Origin: Pseudoscleropodium purum
Taxonomy: Eukaryota; Streptophyta; Bryopsida; Hypnales; Brachytheciaceae
Direction of reading: 5' to 3'
Length of the DNA stretch: 64,000 nucleotides
Assembly: GCA_963969395.1 (NCBI GenBank)
Contig: OZ017796.1
Span: 1,366,501-1,430,500 of the forward strand
The first letter of the stretch is position 1. Each line of letters starts with the position of its first letter. Positions 33,693-46,266 of the stretch are shown here, piece after piece. The translations under genes were made by a program, and so were the position numbers. The notes beneath the pieces were generated by a model. The model was not told the origin of the DNA. It searched no databases and saw only the letters and a list, made by a program, of their open reading frames with translations.

Positions 33693-34963
33693 CATCATGG
33701 ATTTATGAATTAAATTTGGACTTTCGAATTTATCAAATTCATAAATTTGAATTTGAACTTTACATTTTGAATTCAAATAGTTAATTAAAATATTAAATTC
33801 AAATTATGAATTAAAGATTACAAATGAAGATTAGAAATTCAGATTATACATTAACATTTGAAATGAAAATTATCAAGAAATATTAGGAATTACCTTAAGC
33901 AAGATTGTAAATGTTCTAAAATAATTAAAAACCTATATTCATTACAAATTTGGATGATGCATTCATTATAAATTGAATCATGCAATCACTGTAAATGCAA
34001 ATAAAAATTTCCAATCATAATTCACGTATTGATATACTTCAATTACCTTGAAATATAAGTGGTAATTAGATCACAATTCAAAATTGTATAGGCATGGTGA
34101 TTACGCTCTCTAATTTTGGTTTCTTATAACACACATACATCTAGTGAGCACTTCATATGTCTAGAGAAAGACAAACTTGAGCATTTGAGTGAACACTTAT
34201 AAAGTTTTTTGGAAGAACCTTGTATGTGCACATAAATTGTAAACTGAAGAAAGGATCAAAATCTTAAAGCCTAAAAACACAATTGCTAATCATAAGGACA
34301 CAGCCAGTCCTTTTGAGTATGAGGTATCCATTACAAAATAAAAACTTAAAAACATTGCTCAAAAATAAATTGGAGCTACTAGTAAACAATTTCAAGGCTG
34401 TGATTAATTCATAAGAAATCTGAAGAGTAAATGAGCTAATGAAGCTAACAAAAAAAATCATTCATATTCTGAGTTTCTTGATGAAAACATTGAATTCTTC
34501 TGCATTATGTGTGAAACTAATTTCTTGGAGGTTTAAATGTCAAATATGAAAGGATTTGGCACACATAAAAATACCGTTTTTTTCACTAATTGAATGGAGT
34601 ACCAACTTATTTATGGAAATCACTACCTTCTTGAAGCCAACTAAGTTAGTAAAGGTCACTTGAGGAATTGAATGTTGCACAATTTCAAAAGGCTCTTTCA
34701 AACCCTAAAACGACCAACTTGAAATAGGAATGCAGTACTTGAAGTGCTGCAAGGTAGTAAATGAAGAAGAAAAGGGTAACACACAAAATCACAAGCATTT
34801 CCATTCATAGAACTAGTTCACGCGAATCCAAAGCAAGTTGTAAGGAAAATGAGCACTGAGTATGGAGTACTAAACACAAAAAGGTTCACTTGCATAGTAT
34901 CATAAATAAATAACATTCAAGTAGAGGCTTGACTAACAAACTATCCAAAGATGAAAGCTATTC
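33693..34963. other. AT-rich DNA, no gene seen
   Basis: Simple TTGAATTT/AATTCAAA words occur at 33,710-33,850. The short minus frame at 34,264-34,461 is unsupported. Confidence 0.45.
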
Positions 34964-35881
34964 TTAATTCTTTTTCACAACATTTGCAAAGAGAGATGCT
35001 AGATGCTCATTGCTAGCTTGCTGCAATTGGAACAATTCAATTTCTAATTTTCTGTTTTCTTGTCGATCAATCAAATTATCCTTGTGCATGGTGAGGGATG
35101 CTTCGATTCTAAGTTTCTCAATTTCAACAGTAGAGTCCGCAAACCTATCCAACATTTCCATCAAGCTCCTATCCACCTTAGCCCTTTTCACTACAGGTTT
35201 AGAAGAAGTACCTTTGCCGCAACATCCAATTAAATTAGTAGCACGAGTTCGAGGACTATTTCCACTACTCTCTTGGCCAATGCCAATGGATGAAGGTAGA
35301 GCTAACTGTGGAGGTGATTGTAATGGAGAGTGATGACCATCCCCGTCATGCTCCTCCGTTAAATCAACGGGTTCGGTAGATGTCCCTATCCCTGGCATAC
35401 CTTAGTCCATCCCACTTAGTACACCATTGGCCTTCACTGTGAGACTAAGGATTTTGTCAATGGCATCGTACCAAATAAATTTAGCACCATCATCCCGTAC
35501 ACCGCCACCCGTCTGATTTCACAGCTTCTTCATCTTATTGTATGTGCTCCGTTGCTTTTTCTACTTGTTGGACAACGACTTGACCTTCCTCTCAGATTCT
35601 TGAAAAAACTGTGCAACAAGAAGCTTGTAGATTCTCACCCATTGATGTTGTCGCATAATGATTGTATTGTGAGCCTCTACATGCTCCTTGCATTGTAAAA
35701 GTAAGAACTTCACTACGGCATTACTCCAATGGCGCTTTTGTGTTGCCTGTGGCAAAGGACTCACAAGAATAGAGGAAACGGGAGAAAGTTGAGAAGAAGA
35801 TGTAGCATGCAAATTTTGGGGACCATTCGTTAGGAGAAACGTCCCTAAACCTTCTTCTTCCATTCTTGACCTCAACCCCAA
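34964..35881 (-). pseudogene. Myb/SANT-like partner protein of Harbinger, dead
   Basis: One minus-strand frame of about 306 codons (35,881 to 34,964) contains three stops (TAG and TGA near 35,558-35,515, TAA near 35,402) but no frameshift. The N-terminal half has KRHWSNAVVKFLLLQCKEHV and HQWVRIYKLLVAQF, the Trp-spaced helices of the Myb/SANT-like (MADF/trihelix-type) domain carried by PIF/Harbinger elements. The middle has NQTGGGVRDDGAKFIWYDAI, with the W-Y-D motif typical of these proteins. The C-terminus is a Leu/Glu-rich coiled coil (FADSTVEIEKLRIEASLTMH and on) ending VVKKN. In such elements this protein binds the ends and brings the transposase. The stops make it inactive. Confidence 0.65.
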
Positions 35882-36538
35882 CTCTTGCTTGAAATCCTTA
35901 ATCCCCCTAAATTATCCCCTAAACATAACTCTTGAACACTCAAAACCCGTACGGTAGTCAAGAAACAAAAAATACTCACAAACACAAGAGCACTGGAGCA
36001 TTGGAGCGTGAGAAGACAAGTTGGAGAAGACAAATTGGTAGCTTCCTCGAAACTATAGCATCTTCAAAAGAAAAAAAAAATTGACCCTTGCCCCACCACC
36101 GTAGGCAAAATAGGGTGGAGTATCGATGCCAGTGGTGGTGGCGAGGCTCTGACCCGCCAGGGGCCATTCCGCCATACAGAAGCTCAAGTCCATCCAAAAC
36201 CGCTGGCACCTGTGGTGTTATACAACTATGTGCGTGGGCTCTACGGCAACGACTCCACATCGACTCTACACAAATCTAAGTTTCCAAATTTTATCTACAA
36301 CCCCATTCACACTCAACTATTGCAGTTTGATTTTTGTCTAACATTAGGCAGGCGCGGCAAGCCAAGAGCCGCCGCCTAAGGCAGGCCCCGGGCTACAAAA
36401 ACTTGGGGAAGGAGCTTCCCGCTTGGGTGGACCCCCAACTGGCTCAAGGAGCCCCGCTTGCCTGGCTATGGTGCTTGTAGGGTGGTGAAACCAGAGCCAG
36501 GAATAGGGAGACTAGGGTTGCGTCACTTGATCTTGGCT
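35882..36538. other. DNA upstream of the SDF2 relic
   Basis: Partly GC-rich (36,330-36,460), perhaps the old leader or promoter of the SDF2 pseudogene. Open frames at 35,976-36,279 have no motif. No TATA box can be assigned with confidence. Confidence 0.35.
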
Positions 36539-38506
36539 ATGGCGCTTGTAGGGCTTGCGCTCATGACTTTGCTAGACGTCTTCCACTCCTCGGCCTCTCT
36601 GTCAATGGAGGTTGCATCGCAGGGCAAAGAGGTTTGTAGCCATTGATACAATTGACCTTCCTTTGATCAAGCTTCTTGCTCTCTGCAATTGAGATTTTCT
36701 AGTGTCAAGGCCATGGTCTGTGTGCTCTGTTGAAATGTTGAAGTTTGTAGATTGGTGCTGTAGTTGTTGAATTTCGAATTGTTTCCAAGGAAATGTTTTG
36801 ATGTCTTTTTGAAAAGCTACTAAAATGCGCTTCTAATGAGTGCTATAATATGGCTCCTTACTTGGAATTATTGAGATTGAAGCGAGTGATTGAAATTGTG
36901 TGGTGATTGTGACAATTGACTACATTGAGAGGCAACAAGCAATTTGTTTTTTGAGATTTCCTGCTCACTTCTGGATCAAATATTGCCACACAGCTTGTTG
37001 GAAATCTGTATTTCTAACAATGCATTACCCATTTTTTGATAGTGGGTATTCCGATTGCAACTACTGATGAATGTTGCTAGCTAGGGTTTCAAATGTCGTG
37101 AGCAAGGCTTTGTATCCTTTGTTTCGTTATAGTGACGGTAATGATTGGCTATAGTGGACGGTATGTGTTATTCTCCAGGTCACATACAACAATGTGATAA
37201 AGCTCAAGCATGAACGCACGAAGTATCGGTTGCACTCACATGAAGTACCCTATAGTTTTGGCAGTGGACAACAATCTATGACTGCCTTCCCAGGTGTAAT
37301 AGATGGAAACAATCATTGGATGAGTGGTTTACATGGACACCTATGAATTTGGCTCTCTTACATCAGTGCTGAGCAATCGCATTTTGTTCAAAAGTTTCAG
37401 CGTGAATTGATTTTATTTTTACATTCAACTCTCTTGAAGTGCTTATTCGTTGCATTTCATGAGAAATTTGTTATGTTAGGTACTAGTCTGATTGCTTAAC
37501 TTCTACATGTTGAATTGTGAACACATGTTAGCATGCAATTTGAAGCCAATATGTCCCCCCTGACACAGTGCAATTAGAGAGGATTGAGTATAACCACAAA
37601 AGTTCATCTCCATTATGTTTTTCAACCTCATATAGTACAAGGTTAGAGTTTGGACTTTGGAGAGATGTTCAATGTATCTAATTTGGACACGACTTCATAT
37701 TGGGTCAAAAAAGTGTACAATTCTTCTTATGGTGATCGATTGGTGTGTATCTATCGTGTGTAGCATCAATTCTGGGTGTGCTTAGGATAGTGGACGTAAT
37801 TGTGATTGACATTACCTAGGTAGGTGGTGCTTGCCTAGAGAAACCATGTCAGCATTTGTCCTATTTGGCTCTTCATCTACAAGGTGGATTGATGTATGCA
37901 TAGTTTACAACATTTTGTAGTTTTAGTGCTAAGTCTACGTGTCTTTACAAAGATGGTACAGATTGTGCAGCTTACTTCAGACAAAGAACATGAAAATGAA
38001 CATGAGTAAGGTGATGTCGTTCCAAATGGCTTTGTAGTATGTCTTCAGCATGTGCGGACACATAAATGGCTTCACAGCCACCTCTATTAATCTCCCATTT
38101 CTGACAATCGAGGTATGGGCAGCTCTATTTAGTTCTATTAATTTTTTTGTATATTTGTAGACTCTTTTTTCTCAATGATTTATAGATGGGTCATGATAAT
38201 GGAAGTTATGTGATCATTACTGTTATTTTTAAAGTTTGGTGGAGGTCTAATTTATACCAACAGTTTACGCTTTGCAGGTGTAGCATGTTTAGAAATATTT
38301 GTGTTGGGTTGTTGTTGTTGACGCTTTCTAGTTTCTAATCTACATTTGTGGTTTGTGAATGATTATTTGTTAATTTCTATCCTGTCTACAAATGAACATT
38401 TATAGAGATGTTAATCTAGCTATGTTTGCTGATGGATTCCTATGCAATTTATAGCATGCAGGTTAGAGCTTTTGGAAGAGATGAGCAAATTGACACTAGT
38501 GGGTAG
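36539..38506 (+). pseudogene. SDF2: SDF2-like (MIR-domain ER protein) pseudogene, four exons seen
   Basis: Exon 1 (36,539-36,631) starts MALVGLALMTLL, a signal peptide, and ends ASQGKE. After a GT-AG intron, exon 2 (37,179-37,323) reads VTYNNVIKLKHERTKY, then RLHSHEVPYSFGSGQQSMT and FPGVIDGNNHWM, the first MIR repeat of plant SDF2. Exon 3 (37,981-38,112, phase-compatible) holds GDVVPNGFVVCLQHV and KWLHSHLY, then SPISDN, the second MIR repeat. Exon 4 (from 38,462) reads VRAFGRDEQIDTSG and stops. Plant SDF2 is about 220 aa and works in ER quality control and glycoprotein receptor folding. In-frame stops at 38,007, 38,088 and 38,504, a small shift at the end of exon 3 and loss of the third MIR show it is dead. 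Recognition is from conserved motifs. Confidence 0.8.
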
Positions 38507-41383
38507 TTGTTTTGTATCAATTATGCACAACTTTCTTCTATATTGTATATTTGTATTGACTTTATGATGTGTATATCTTGTTCATTGTTCTTTCCAACTC
38601 TGTTGTATTTTTTTCTATAATTCTATAATCTCATTGAGTTGTAAACTAATTGTTTTATATCTGTGTAGGTGTTCAGTAAGAATTTAAATTAAATTTTGTC
38701 TTTCCATTCTATTGTTATAAATCTAATGGAGATGCTAGTTCATCCGCATCACACATCCATCAAAGTGTGAAATAGATGTTGAATGATACAATTGATAAGA
38801 TAAACAAGAAGTAATTGTATTTGATTGATATTTGAATTTGAATTCAATAGTTTGTTTGATTACACTAACATTTTCATATTGTTTTGCAGGTATATTTGTA
38901 CATTTGTATTTTTAGCAATTATGTATAGGTTTGTACAATTTGTGGAAAAATTTGTATATGATATGGCAAAATTTGATGAAAAATTGAATGTTATAATCTT
39001 TATTACAATACAAGTTACAATATAATGAAGCAATTTGAAATGAAAATCAATACATAGAGAAAATGTCAAGTAGATAGTATAGCTATTGAATTGTAGGGTG
39101 ATTTTTCTACAATTAAGTGGATATCTAATTATTTGAGACAACTTAGAATTAAAAAAATTAAATATTATTTTTTTTTTTTGGCTAGGAATTTTATATTGAA
39201 ATTTACATATAGCTTTTGGAAATAGTCTTTCTAAACTAATTGAAATTTTAGATGGTTTTTTCTATGAATTCAAACAATGTAAAATAATATTATAGATTTG
39301 GATTCATAATATAAAAGAAACAATTGCAAAAGAATCAATATAAGAATAAATGTAAACTTGATTTTATTTGAAACAAAATAAACAAGCTCAATACAATTTA
39401 AAATAAAAATGCTACATATACAATTAGATCCAATGGTTTGAACAATTCACAAATTATTTAATTTAGATCCAATATTCAATTTGAAAATCCTATTAAAATC
39501 ATTAATTGTTACAAAGTATAGCATGAAATAAAAAAATCCTCAAAATATATCAGTCAATTAAAATGAGTAAAAAATTGAAAATGTGATGTTTTTATATTAA
39601 AAATTTATTATTATTATTTTATTAATAAATAAATATATTAAAAAATTTTAAAATTCAACTCTAAGACCATTTTTTTATTCAAAAAAAATTCAAAATTGTT
39701 ACTTTTTTGTTTTCATCTAGAAAAGAAAAAATAAGATTTTTCCTTGGAATTTAACTAAAGGATCTTATATTGTATTTTTTTCAAATCAAATGGTAAAAAT
39801 TTTGTGATGCTTGGTTATATGGATAGAAAAATATTAGCATCTACACTAAAAGAAAAGATTTCTTCTAAAAAATGCTCTAATTGCTTGCAAAACAAGAAAC
39901 TTTATGAATTTCACTTTACTAATCCAATTGTATGGAGTGAATCAAAGCTTCTCATTTAAATAAAAACATAATCTATGAGAAAGAATAATTAAAATAATTA
40001 ATTCAATTTTTTGCAGATTTTTTTGGTTGCTTGGTTTCTTCTATTTTGAAGTTATTACGGCAAGGTTTTTGCTCTTAGACACCAATTGGAATAAAAATTA
40101 TATTCCCCCAAAACTAATAAGTTTTTCCATCTTATGAGAAAGTTTCAAATAGTTTCACCAAAATTTAAGTTCATATGAACCTCTCAAAATTCTATTTTGT
40201 TCCCTACATATACAACGGAACTTTAGGAATTAAAATGAATACAATATCAATTGCACTTTCATTGAAAACTATGAAAATGATTTAATCTAGGTGACAAAAG
40301 TAATATACAAATTAGAAAATGGTCTTATACAAATTAGAAAGAATGTGATTTTTATATTAAAAAAAATTTAAGTGATTTAAGAAATAGTAATTTTGAAAAT
40401 GAAGAAAATCATTTCATAGAACTTTTAATTGTTATAGAAAATATTAAGTATAGAAACATTTTTCATTAGAGATAATGTTATATAAAACCAAATACAAACT
40501 AAAGTAGTTGAAAAAGCTAAGTTCAAATTATTTCAATGACACCAAAGAAAAACGATTTAAGTGTAAAGAAGACAAAGTAAAAAAACTCAGTTTTTTCTAA
40601 AACACTTGAAAATCACAAAATAAATTTTTAAAATGACAAAAAAAAGAAAAAGAATACATACATCATTGTGAACAACTTGAATAACATTTTGTTAATTTCA
40701 ATGAAGAAATAAATGATGTACCAAATTATATGTGTATGTTGAAGATTAATTTATTTAACACTATACAACAACAAACAATCAAATCTTTATTGCAATGTAT
40801 TTTTACCTTATTTATAAATGAATTATAGAATAGTTGTAATTAATATTTAAATGTGATTTAAAAAATAAAATCCCATTATATTTTGTACTTAATTTTGCGT
40901 ATGGAATTTTGATTATACCATCTATAAAACAATTTTTCTTTACCATCTATATAAATAGTTTCAATACTCACCACCTTAAATGAAATGAGAGATTCTTCAA
41001 AAAAAGTTGGAATTTTCAAATACTTAGAAGATGACTTTTTAGACAATCAATCAGGTTAACTTCCAATGGAAAATTCTTAGAATTTACTTAAGTTGCGGTA
41101 AAATCTCACTCAAAATTAGAGTAGCTTTTTTATGTTAATAAGACTCTCCAACAATTTTTAAGACATTCCGACAAACAAAAGATCCAAAACTAGCAAGATT
41201 CTTCTGAGACTGGCAAATTCAAAGAATATGGTGGAATTGATTGGCATACCCAAAGCATATGAAGTCGAAATGGGGTCCAAGTTAGATATTTTCTTACTCC
41301 CTTCTACCTACTTAAGAACCTAACATAGTTATTTTTTTGAGAAAAGTCAACCTCTAAAAGGTCAGTTTTTAACTCTTTTGGCA
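38507..41383. other. AT-rich intergenic DNA, no gene seen
   Basis: About 2.9 kb, extremely AT-rich in 39.1-41 kb. The overlapping frames at 38,825-39,141 have no motif. No further SDF2 exon could be read here. Confidence 0.5.
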
Positions 41384-41823
41384 CACTAGAAGAAGTTCGT
41401 GTTTTTTTGGACAAGTGTTGAAACATGTCTACATGTTTTCTAAAATGTCAAGCATGTGTACTACGAATGTCTAGAAAAATTCATCAAGATTGATATAGAA
41501 AAAACATGAGGAAATTTGAGAAAACATGTTATGTTTTTAAAGAAACATCACAACAAACATGATTTTAAAAAGTGACCAAAATGCACCATGTGACAGCCAC
41601 ATAAGTGCCATGCAAACAGGTAATGCCATATAGGATTTTTTTCACCCGACTAAAAGATGAGGTGGTAGTTGACATCATATTTTTGAAAATTTTCATACTG
41701 TTTCTAATGACATCAATTTGGGTGTCCATAAAAATTTGAATATTATTTTTAGCAACATCAATTTTGACTTGCGGACATTTTCTAAGACATCTTTTGGAAC
41801 ATCAATTTTGATGTTAGCTAAGA

Positions 41824-41915
41824 CATATACTATACATTATACACCATATACAATATGCCATACATTATACACAATACATTACACAAAATACACCATACAT
41901 TGTACACAATATTGG
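41824..41915. repeat. Degenerate TATACA/CATTATACAC simple repeat
   Basis: Recurrent words TATACATTATACACCATATACA and variants, about 90 bp, all A/T/C on the plus strand. Confidence 0.6.
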
Positions 41916-42346
41916 CAATAATATTGAATGACTTGAAAAGCTTTATTGTCAATATTTTATCATGAAAAGGCAAGTTATTTATGCAAGAGAGGTGGCATTA
42001 AAAGAGTTTAGGGGGGTCCAGAAGCCTGTTTTGGGCCTATTCCCCTGCAGTTGTTCTTTGCAACGAGGGGAACGGCCTAATGTTAGAATTTTTTTTTCAT
42101 AAAAAAATTTTTAAAAAAAAAAAATTAGTCAATGAAGTGGCAGGGTCTCGGCCACATCAAATCGTTGCGTCGAACCTATTTCCTACGTTTACAAGTTGTG
42201 ATAACTTGCAGGCATCTAGAGGCCCCCAAAATCTTCTAATGCTAGAGGAAAGAAAAACCATATGGGACATCTAAAATGTATTTTTTTTATTATAAAAACG
42301 GAATTTCAGATTTAAGTATTATGATAAACTTAATGTTGTATTGTAG

Positions 42347-42475
42347 AAAACATTTAGATGTTACAAAGGATGTCTTAATTGACATCGCAAAAAACATCTA
42401 AATGTTACAATGGACGTCTTCATTGACATCACAAAAAACATCTATTTGTGATTGAAGACATCTTAGCTGACATCT
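42347..42475. repeat. ~43-bp tandem repeat, about three units
   Basis: Units contain AAACAT(T/C)TA(G/A)ATGTTACAA followed by GGA(T/C)GTCTT and TTGACATC. The third unit is more diverged. Confidence 0.6.
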
Positions 42476-42480
42476 ACTAT

Positions 42481-44383
42481 GACAATGTTAGAATTCTAAA
42501 ATCGCATTTAAGCATGGTGACATGGCATGCTACTTCATGCTCTTTGATTGCCATATTACTAAATGCCAATGCAAGTGACCTTTTTTGAAAAAAAATGCTA
42601 TGTGATTTGCTTTCACCTATTTTTCCACATGTAGTCACCGTTTTACCTTAGCCTCCAAGATTTTCTAGAAATTTACTTGTAGTCAAATTTGAAGCCCTTG
42701 CTAATGTGTGCAAGTCATTTGTAGTCTTTCTATCATTCCTCTTGTCCTACGTTAAATCCAAAATGTTGGTCCCAACAAAAACTGTAAGCTCTAAGAATTC
42801 TCTCAATTTCTTTAAATGTATTATATATCTTATGAAATCAAAAATCTTTTGTGATTTTTTCTACAAGATGTATTTCACATCACGCTAGTTTAAAAAAGCC
42901 CTCAGCAATAGAAAATGAAGATTTGAAGTGGACACCCTTGCACAAAATGTTGAATAGAAAAATCATAATCATTGATCATGAAAATCAAAAGTTCAATGTT
43001 GAAGCTACATTCAAAGAAGATGTCACTCTTAGAAATAACTAATTAAAATATTGAGTATTTTAGGATTTCTTTTACTTTAAAGTTTAGTCAATACCAAAAG
43101 ATGGTGCCTTTGCATTTTGGATTTACATATCATAGATATAATAGCAAAAGGTGAATATGTACTTTTACAATACCATTGTTCTACCTACATTTTAAAGACA
43201 ATTTTTTATTAATGAAATAATGAAATTGGATAGAATTTTCATTTATAGGAGAAAAACTGTGTCATAGAATTTCAAGATGATAACAAAATTGTTTCTAAAC
43301 ATGCAAAGAAGAATTTGTGCTAAAATACTAAACATGGATATAATATAAAAAGTCCAACATCTTTTAATCTATTTGCAATCCAATTATTTTGAAGCCCTCA
43401 ATAGAAAATGAAATAAGTGCAATATACAATAGAAGTGAGTGCAAAATCATTGTTTTGTTTTAAATTTTCTTTGTTGTTTGGAAGAAGATATAAACAATAA
43501 TTAGACTAAGAAAACATCCAAAAACATCCTCAGAAAATAGCTAAGCTTATAGCTTCTTTACATTATCAAATTGTTGCACCTTGGTGCATATGTGAAATAT
43601 AATTTTCATAATACAAAAGGTTTTTTTACATATGCAAGAGGTTGCTTGTATAATGTCAAAAGCTTCTTGTATAATTTGAAAAGGTGCCTTTATACCATAC
43701 TGGTTTGTTAGGGTTGGCAAAAAAATTACTTTTCAAGAATCCAAAAATAAAATAAAATGAACAAGAGAAATTGTCAAATTCACCAAAAATTACCCCTTGA
43801 TGTCCCATTGTTCCTTTGAGCAAAAAAATGGTACAAGTAGAAATGGTGTAAAAATTTATACAATTAGTGTAAAAAAATTTCAATTGGTTAAGTTTTATTT
43901 TTATAACCAAAACGATCACTACAAAATCTTTGAAGTCAAATTCTACTATAAATTTATCTTTTTATTTTATAGATGTATAAAATTTTACTTTTTTAAAAAA
44001 TTTAAGTTGATTTTTTCAATAATTTAAATGGAAAAATCAAATTATTGTAATTTTTCAAAGCTATAGGTGAAAATATAATTATATCAATTAGAATATATAT
44101 TTGAATATTCTATAATTTTATCATAAGTATAAGATAGAATGAAAAATATAATTTTATAACTTATATGTTAAATAAATTTAAAAAAACAAAATACAAATGA
44201 AAAACGTACAATACTGTGCTATTTGGATAGAGACACATGGAGCTTTCAATTGCAATAATCCCATCATTTTTTGAAAATTTTGAAAATTTTGAAGTAGAGA
44301 AAAAACAGAACTTGCCAAACTTCATTTAAAAAAAAATTTAAATCAACAAGTCTTCAAGTCTTCAAGTGCTTGAAGGTGTTAAA
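42481..44383. other. AT-rich intergenic DNA, no gene seen
   Basis: Short frames at 42,706-43,042 and 43,656-44,027 are low-complexity and unsupported. Confidence 0.45.
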
Positions 44384-44543
44384 ATCGGACGTGCGATCAA
44401 TTGGAGTCCAATCCACGCACTGTAGAAGCCCTCTGCACATTCCATGTGAAGCCAGGAAGGTGCGATGCAAGGAGCAGCTCGCAGCTCGCAGCCGCGTGTT
44501 CATGGCCCACACGTCCCAGATGCTCCACCCGGACCAGCCTAAT
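44384..44543 (-). promoter_or_regulatory. Orphan copy of the GDSL upstream region
   Basis: Collinear with 25,030-25,170 and 60,410-60,560, in the same orientation. Shared words are TCGGACG, TCAATTGGA, AATCCACGCACTGTAGAAGC, TTCCATGTGAAG, AGGAAG, TGCGATG(T/C)AAGGAGCA and a GC-rich tail. Homology stops just where the TATA box should be: GTTAAAATCGG here against TTTTATAGTCGG in gene 1. No GDSL coding sequence lies downstream on the minus strand. It is either the remnant of a third tandem GDSL gene or a captured promoter fragment. Open frames at 44,370-44,643 are by-products. Confidence 0.7.
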
Positions 44544-44869
44544 TTTTTGTTTTCGTGTTATTAGTAGCACTCTGGAATGTGTGCATGTATGGGAAAAAAA
44601 ATGGATAGAACTGAAGCATGCACATGTGTATGTTCATCTATAAAACTATCTAATTTAAGTAGTTTTCATCCAGATATTGGTAAATGTAGTATTTTTATCG
44701 CCCATCTACAAGAGACAACATAAATCAAGCTAGAGACAAAAATTTGTGAAGAAAAATTTGCATGCTTACCCAGATTGTTTAAGCACCTCCATGTCCTACA
44801 CATTAAGGTAGATACACCCAAATATGCCACTGACCTTAAACCGCCATCTATACTATATATACATCTCCA
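44544..44869. other. Intergenic DNA, nothing seen
   Basis: No gene or repeat was recognised. Confidence 0.4.
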
Positions 44870-45610
44870 AAGTCAGTTTTGTACCTATGTGGAAGAAACA
44901 CTTTTAGAACCAAACTTTGTTCCTTGATAACTTTTGTATATAGTATCCAAATACCATGTTCTTTGGTGTATTGGAACCTCTTTTCACTTGCCAACAAAGA
45001 CATATGAAAATCTAACCAGTCTAATAATAGAAAATAGGCTCAATAGTCTATAGCAATAAGGATCTAAGTATCATTTCCAAGACTAAAATAAGATGGCCTA
45101 ACCAAGCTTATCACCAATTGAAGGTAATCAACCATAAATCATTATAATTTTGGATAAATTAAAGAAAGGACACCTAAAATTGCTTCATTACTATTATGCT
45201 TAGTTTCTATTATTAAATATATTAATTTGTCCTATTAATTAGTGCATATTACCAAATGAATTTCCATATGGTAGTAATTTTTTACAAGGGAAGAATATCA
45301 TTACCTAATGGTATTTGTGGTGACTCTTCAAAATGAATAGCATTATTTCACATACAATGGGTAAAAATACTCTTCCCTTGTAAAAAGTTATAACCATGTA
45401 TAAGTTCATTTTGCAACACATACTCTTATAAAAAAAACAATGGAATCAAATTTATTAAATAATATAATTTCAAATGAAAGGAGATTTGTATGTATTCAAA
45501 AAATAATTCATTAGAATACCATATACAAAAGTTGTAAAGGATCAAAGTTTTTGGATAGATATTCTAAAACTATTTCTTTAACAATAGGTACATATTGATG
45601 TAGGAATAGT
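44870..45610. repeat. Large imperfect foldback
   Basis: The outer arms (about 44,880-44,960 and 45,495-45,605) pair: ACTTTTGTATATAGTAT matches ATACCATATACAAAAGT, and TGTACCTAT matches ATAGGTACA. The inner arms (45,262-45,305 and 45,355-45,405) pair through TTTTTACAAGGGAAGA and TCTTCCCTTGTAAAAA. It is non-coding; a MITE or foldback element is likely. Confidence 0.55.
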
Positions 45611-46190
45611 ATACTCCTTAATTCTATAGGATTTTTTAAAAGTCATTTATAGGTGTTTTTAGTTTTTGTTATTATTGGTGTAATTATTGAGTTTCTAATT
45701 TCTAATTTTGATGGATCTTGGTAGCATCAAAAGAAAATTCTAGATTCTTTTTGTGTACCCTTTTTGGATATCATTGAATAAACTATAGATTTTTAAAGTG
45801 ATGGAAATAGCTATATTTGATTTTGAGCCTAGATGTAATTCAATTGAAGGAATACATTTTAGGTATAAGTCTAAAAAGGTCAATTTTGGAAATGGCTATT
45901 GCCACTAGGTGGAATTGCCTTGCATAATGAGTGCAATGAACTTGAAACTCCATTACTTCAAACTTCATCTCTTCATTATTTTTTCATACAATACTCAAAT
46001 AGGACAAACCCCATGACTTGGAAAAAGAATTCTAAATTTTATTTACAAAAATCTCCTACTATTCAAATGTTTTTTTAAATTATTTTTATTTTTATTAATT
46101 TTCAATCATTATATTTACATTCTTTTCCTACCAACTTATTAGTTGTAAATCTTTAAATAGTATAGGTTTAAATGTTTTGATATTTTTTAA

Positions 46191-46266
46191 AATATTTTAT
46201 TTAATGTAATTAATATTTTATTTAATGTAATTAATATTTTATTGAATGTAATTAATATTTTATTGG
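46191..46266. repeat. 21-bp tandem repeat, 3.6 units
   Basis: Units of AATATTTTATTTAATGTAATT start at 46,191, 46,212 (identical), 46,233 (one change) and 46,254 (partial). Confidence 0.85.

Larger units (their letters stand above)
41384..42480. repeat. Repeat-rich block, possible CACTA-type end
   Basis: CACACTAGAAGAAGTTCGTG near 41,384 resembles the CACTA(C/G)AAGAA end of CACTA elements. Downstream are many GACATC/GATGTC words in both orientations, as in CACTA subterminal regions. No matching right end was found. Confidence 0.25.

Noticed and set aside
33008..33776. Long overlapping frames on both strands at 33 kb
   Set aside because: They lie within the two GC-rich hAT MITEs; the Arg/Gly/Asp-rich products simply translate the GGACGG repeats.
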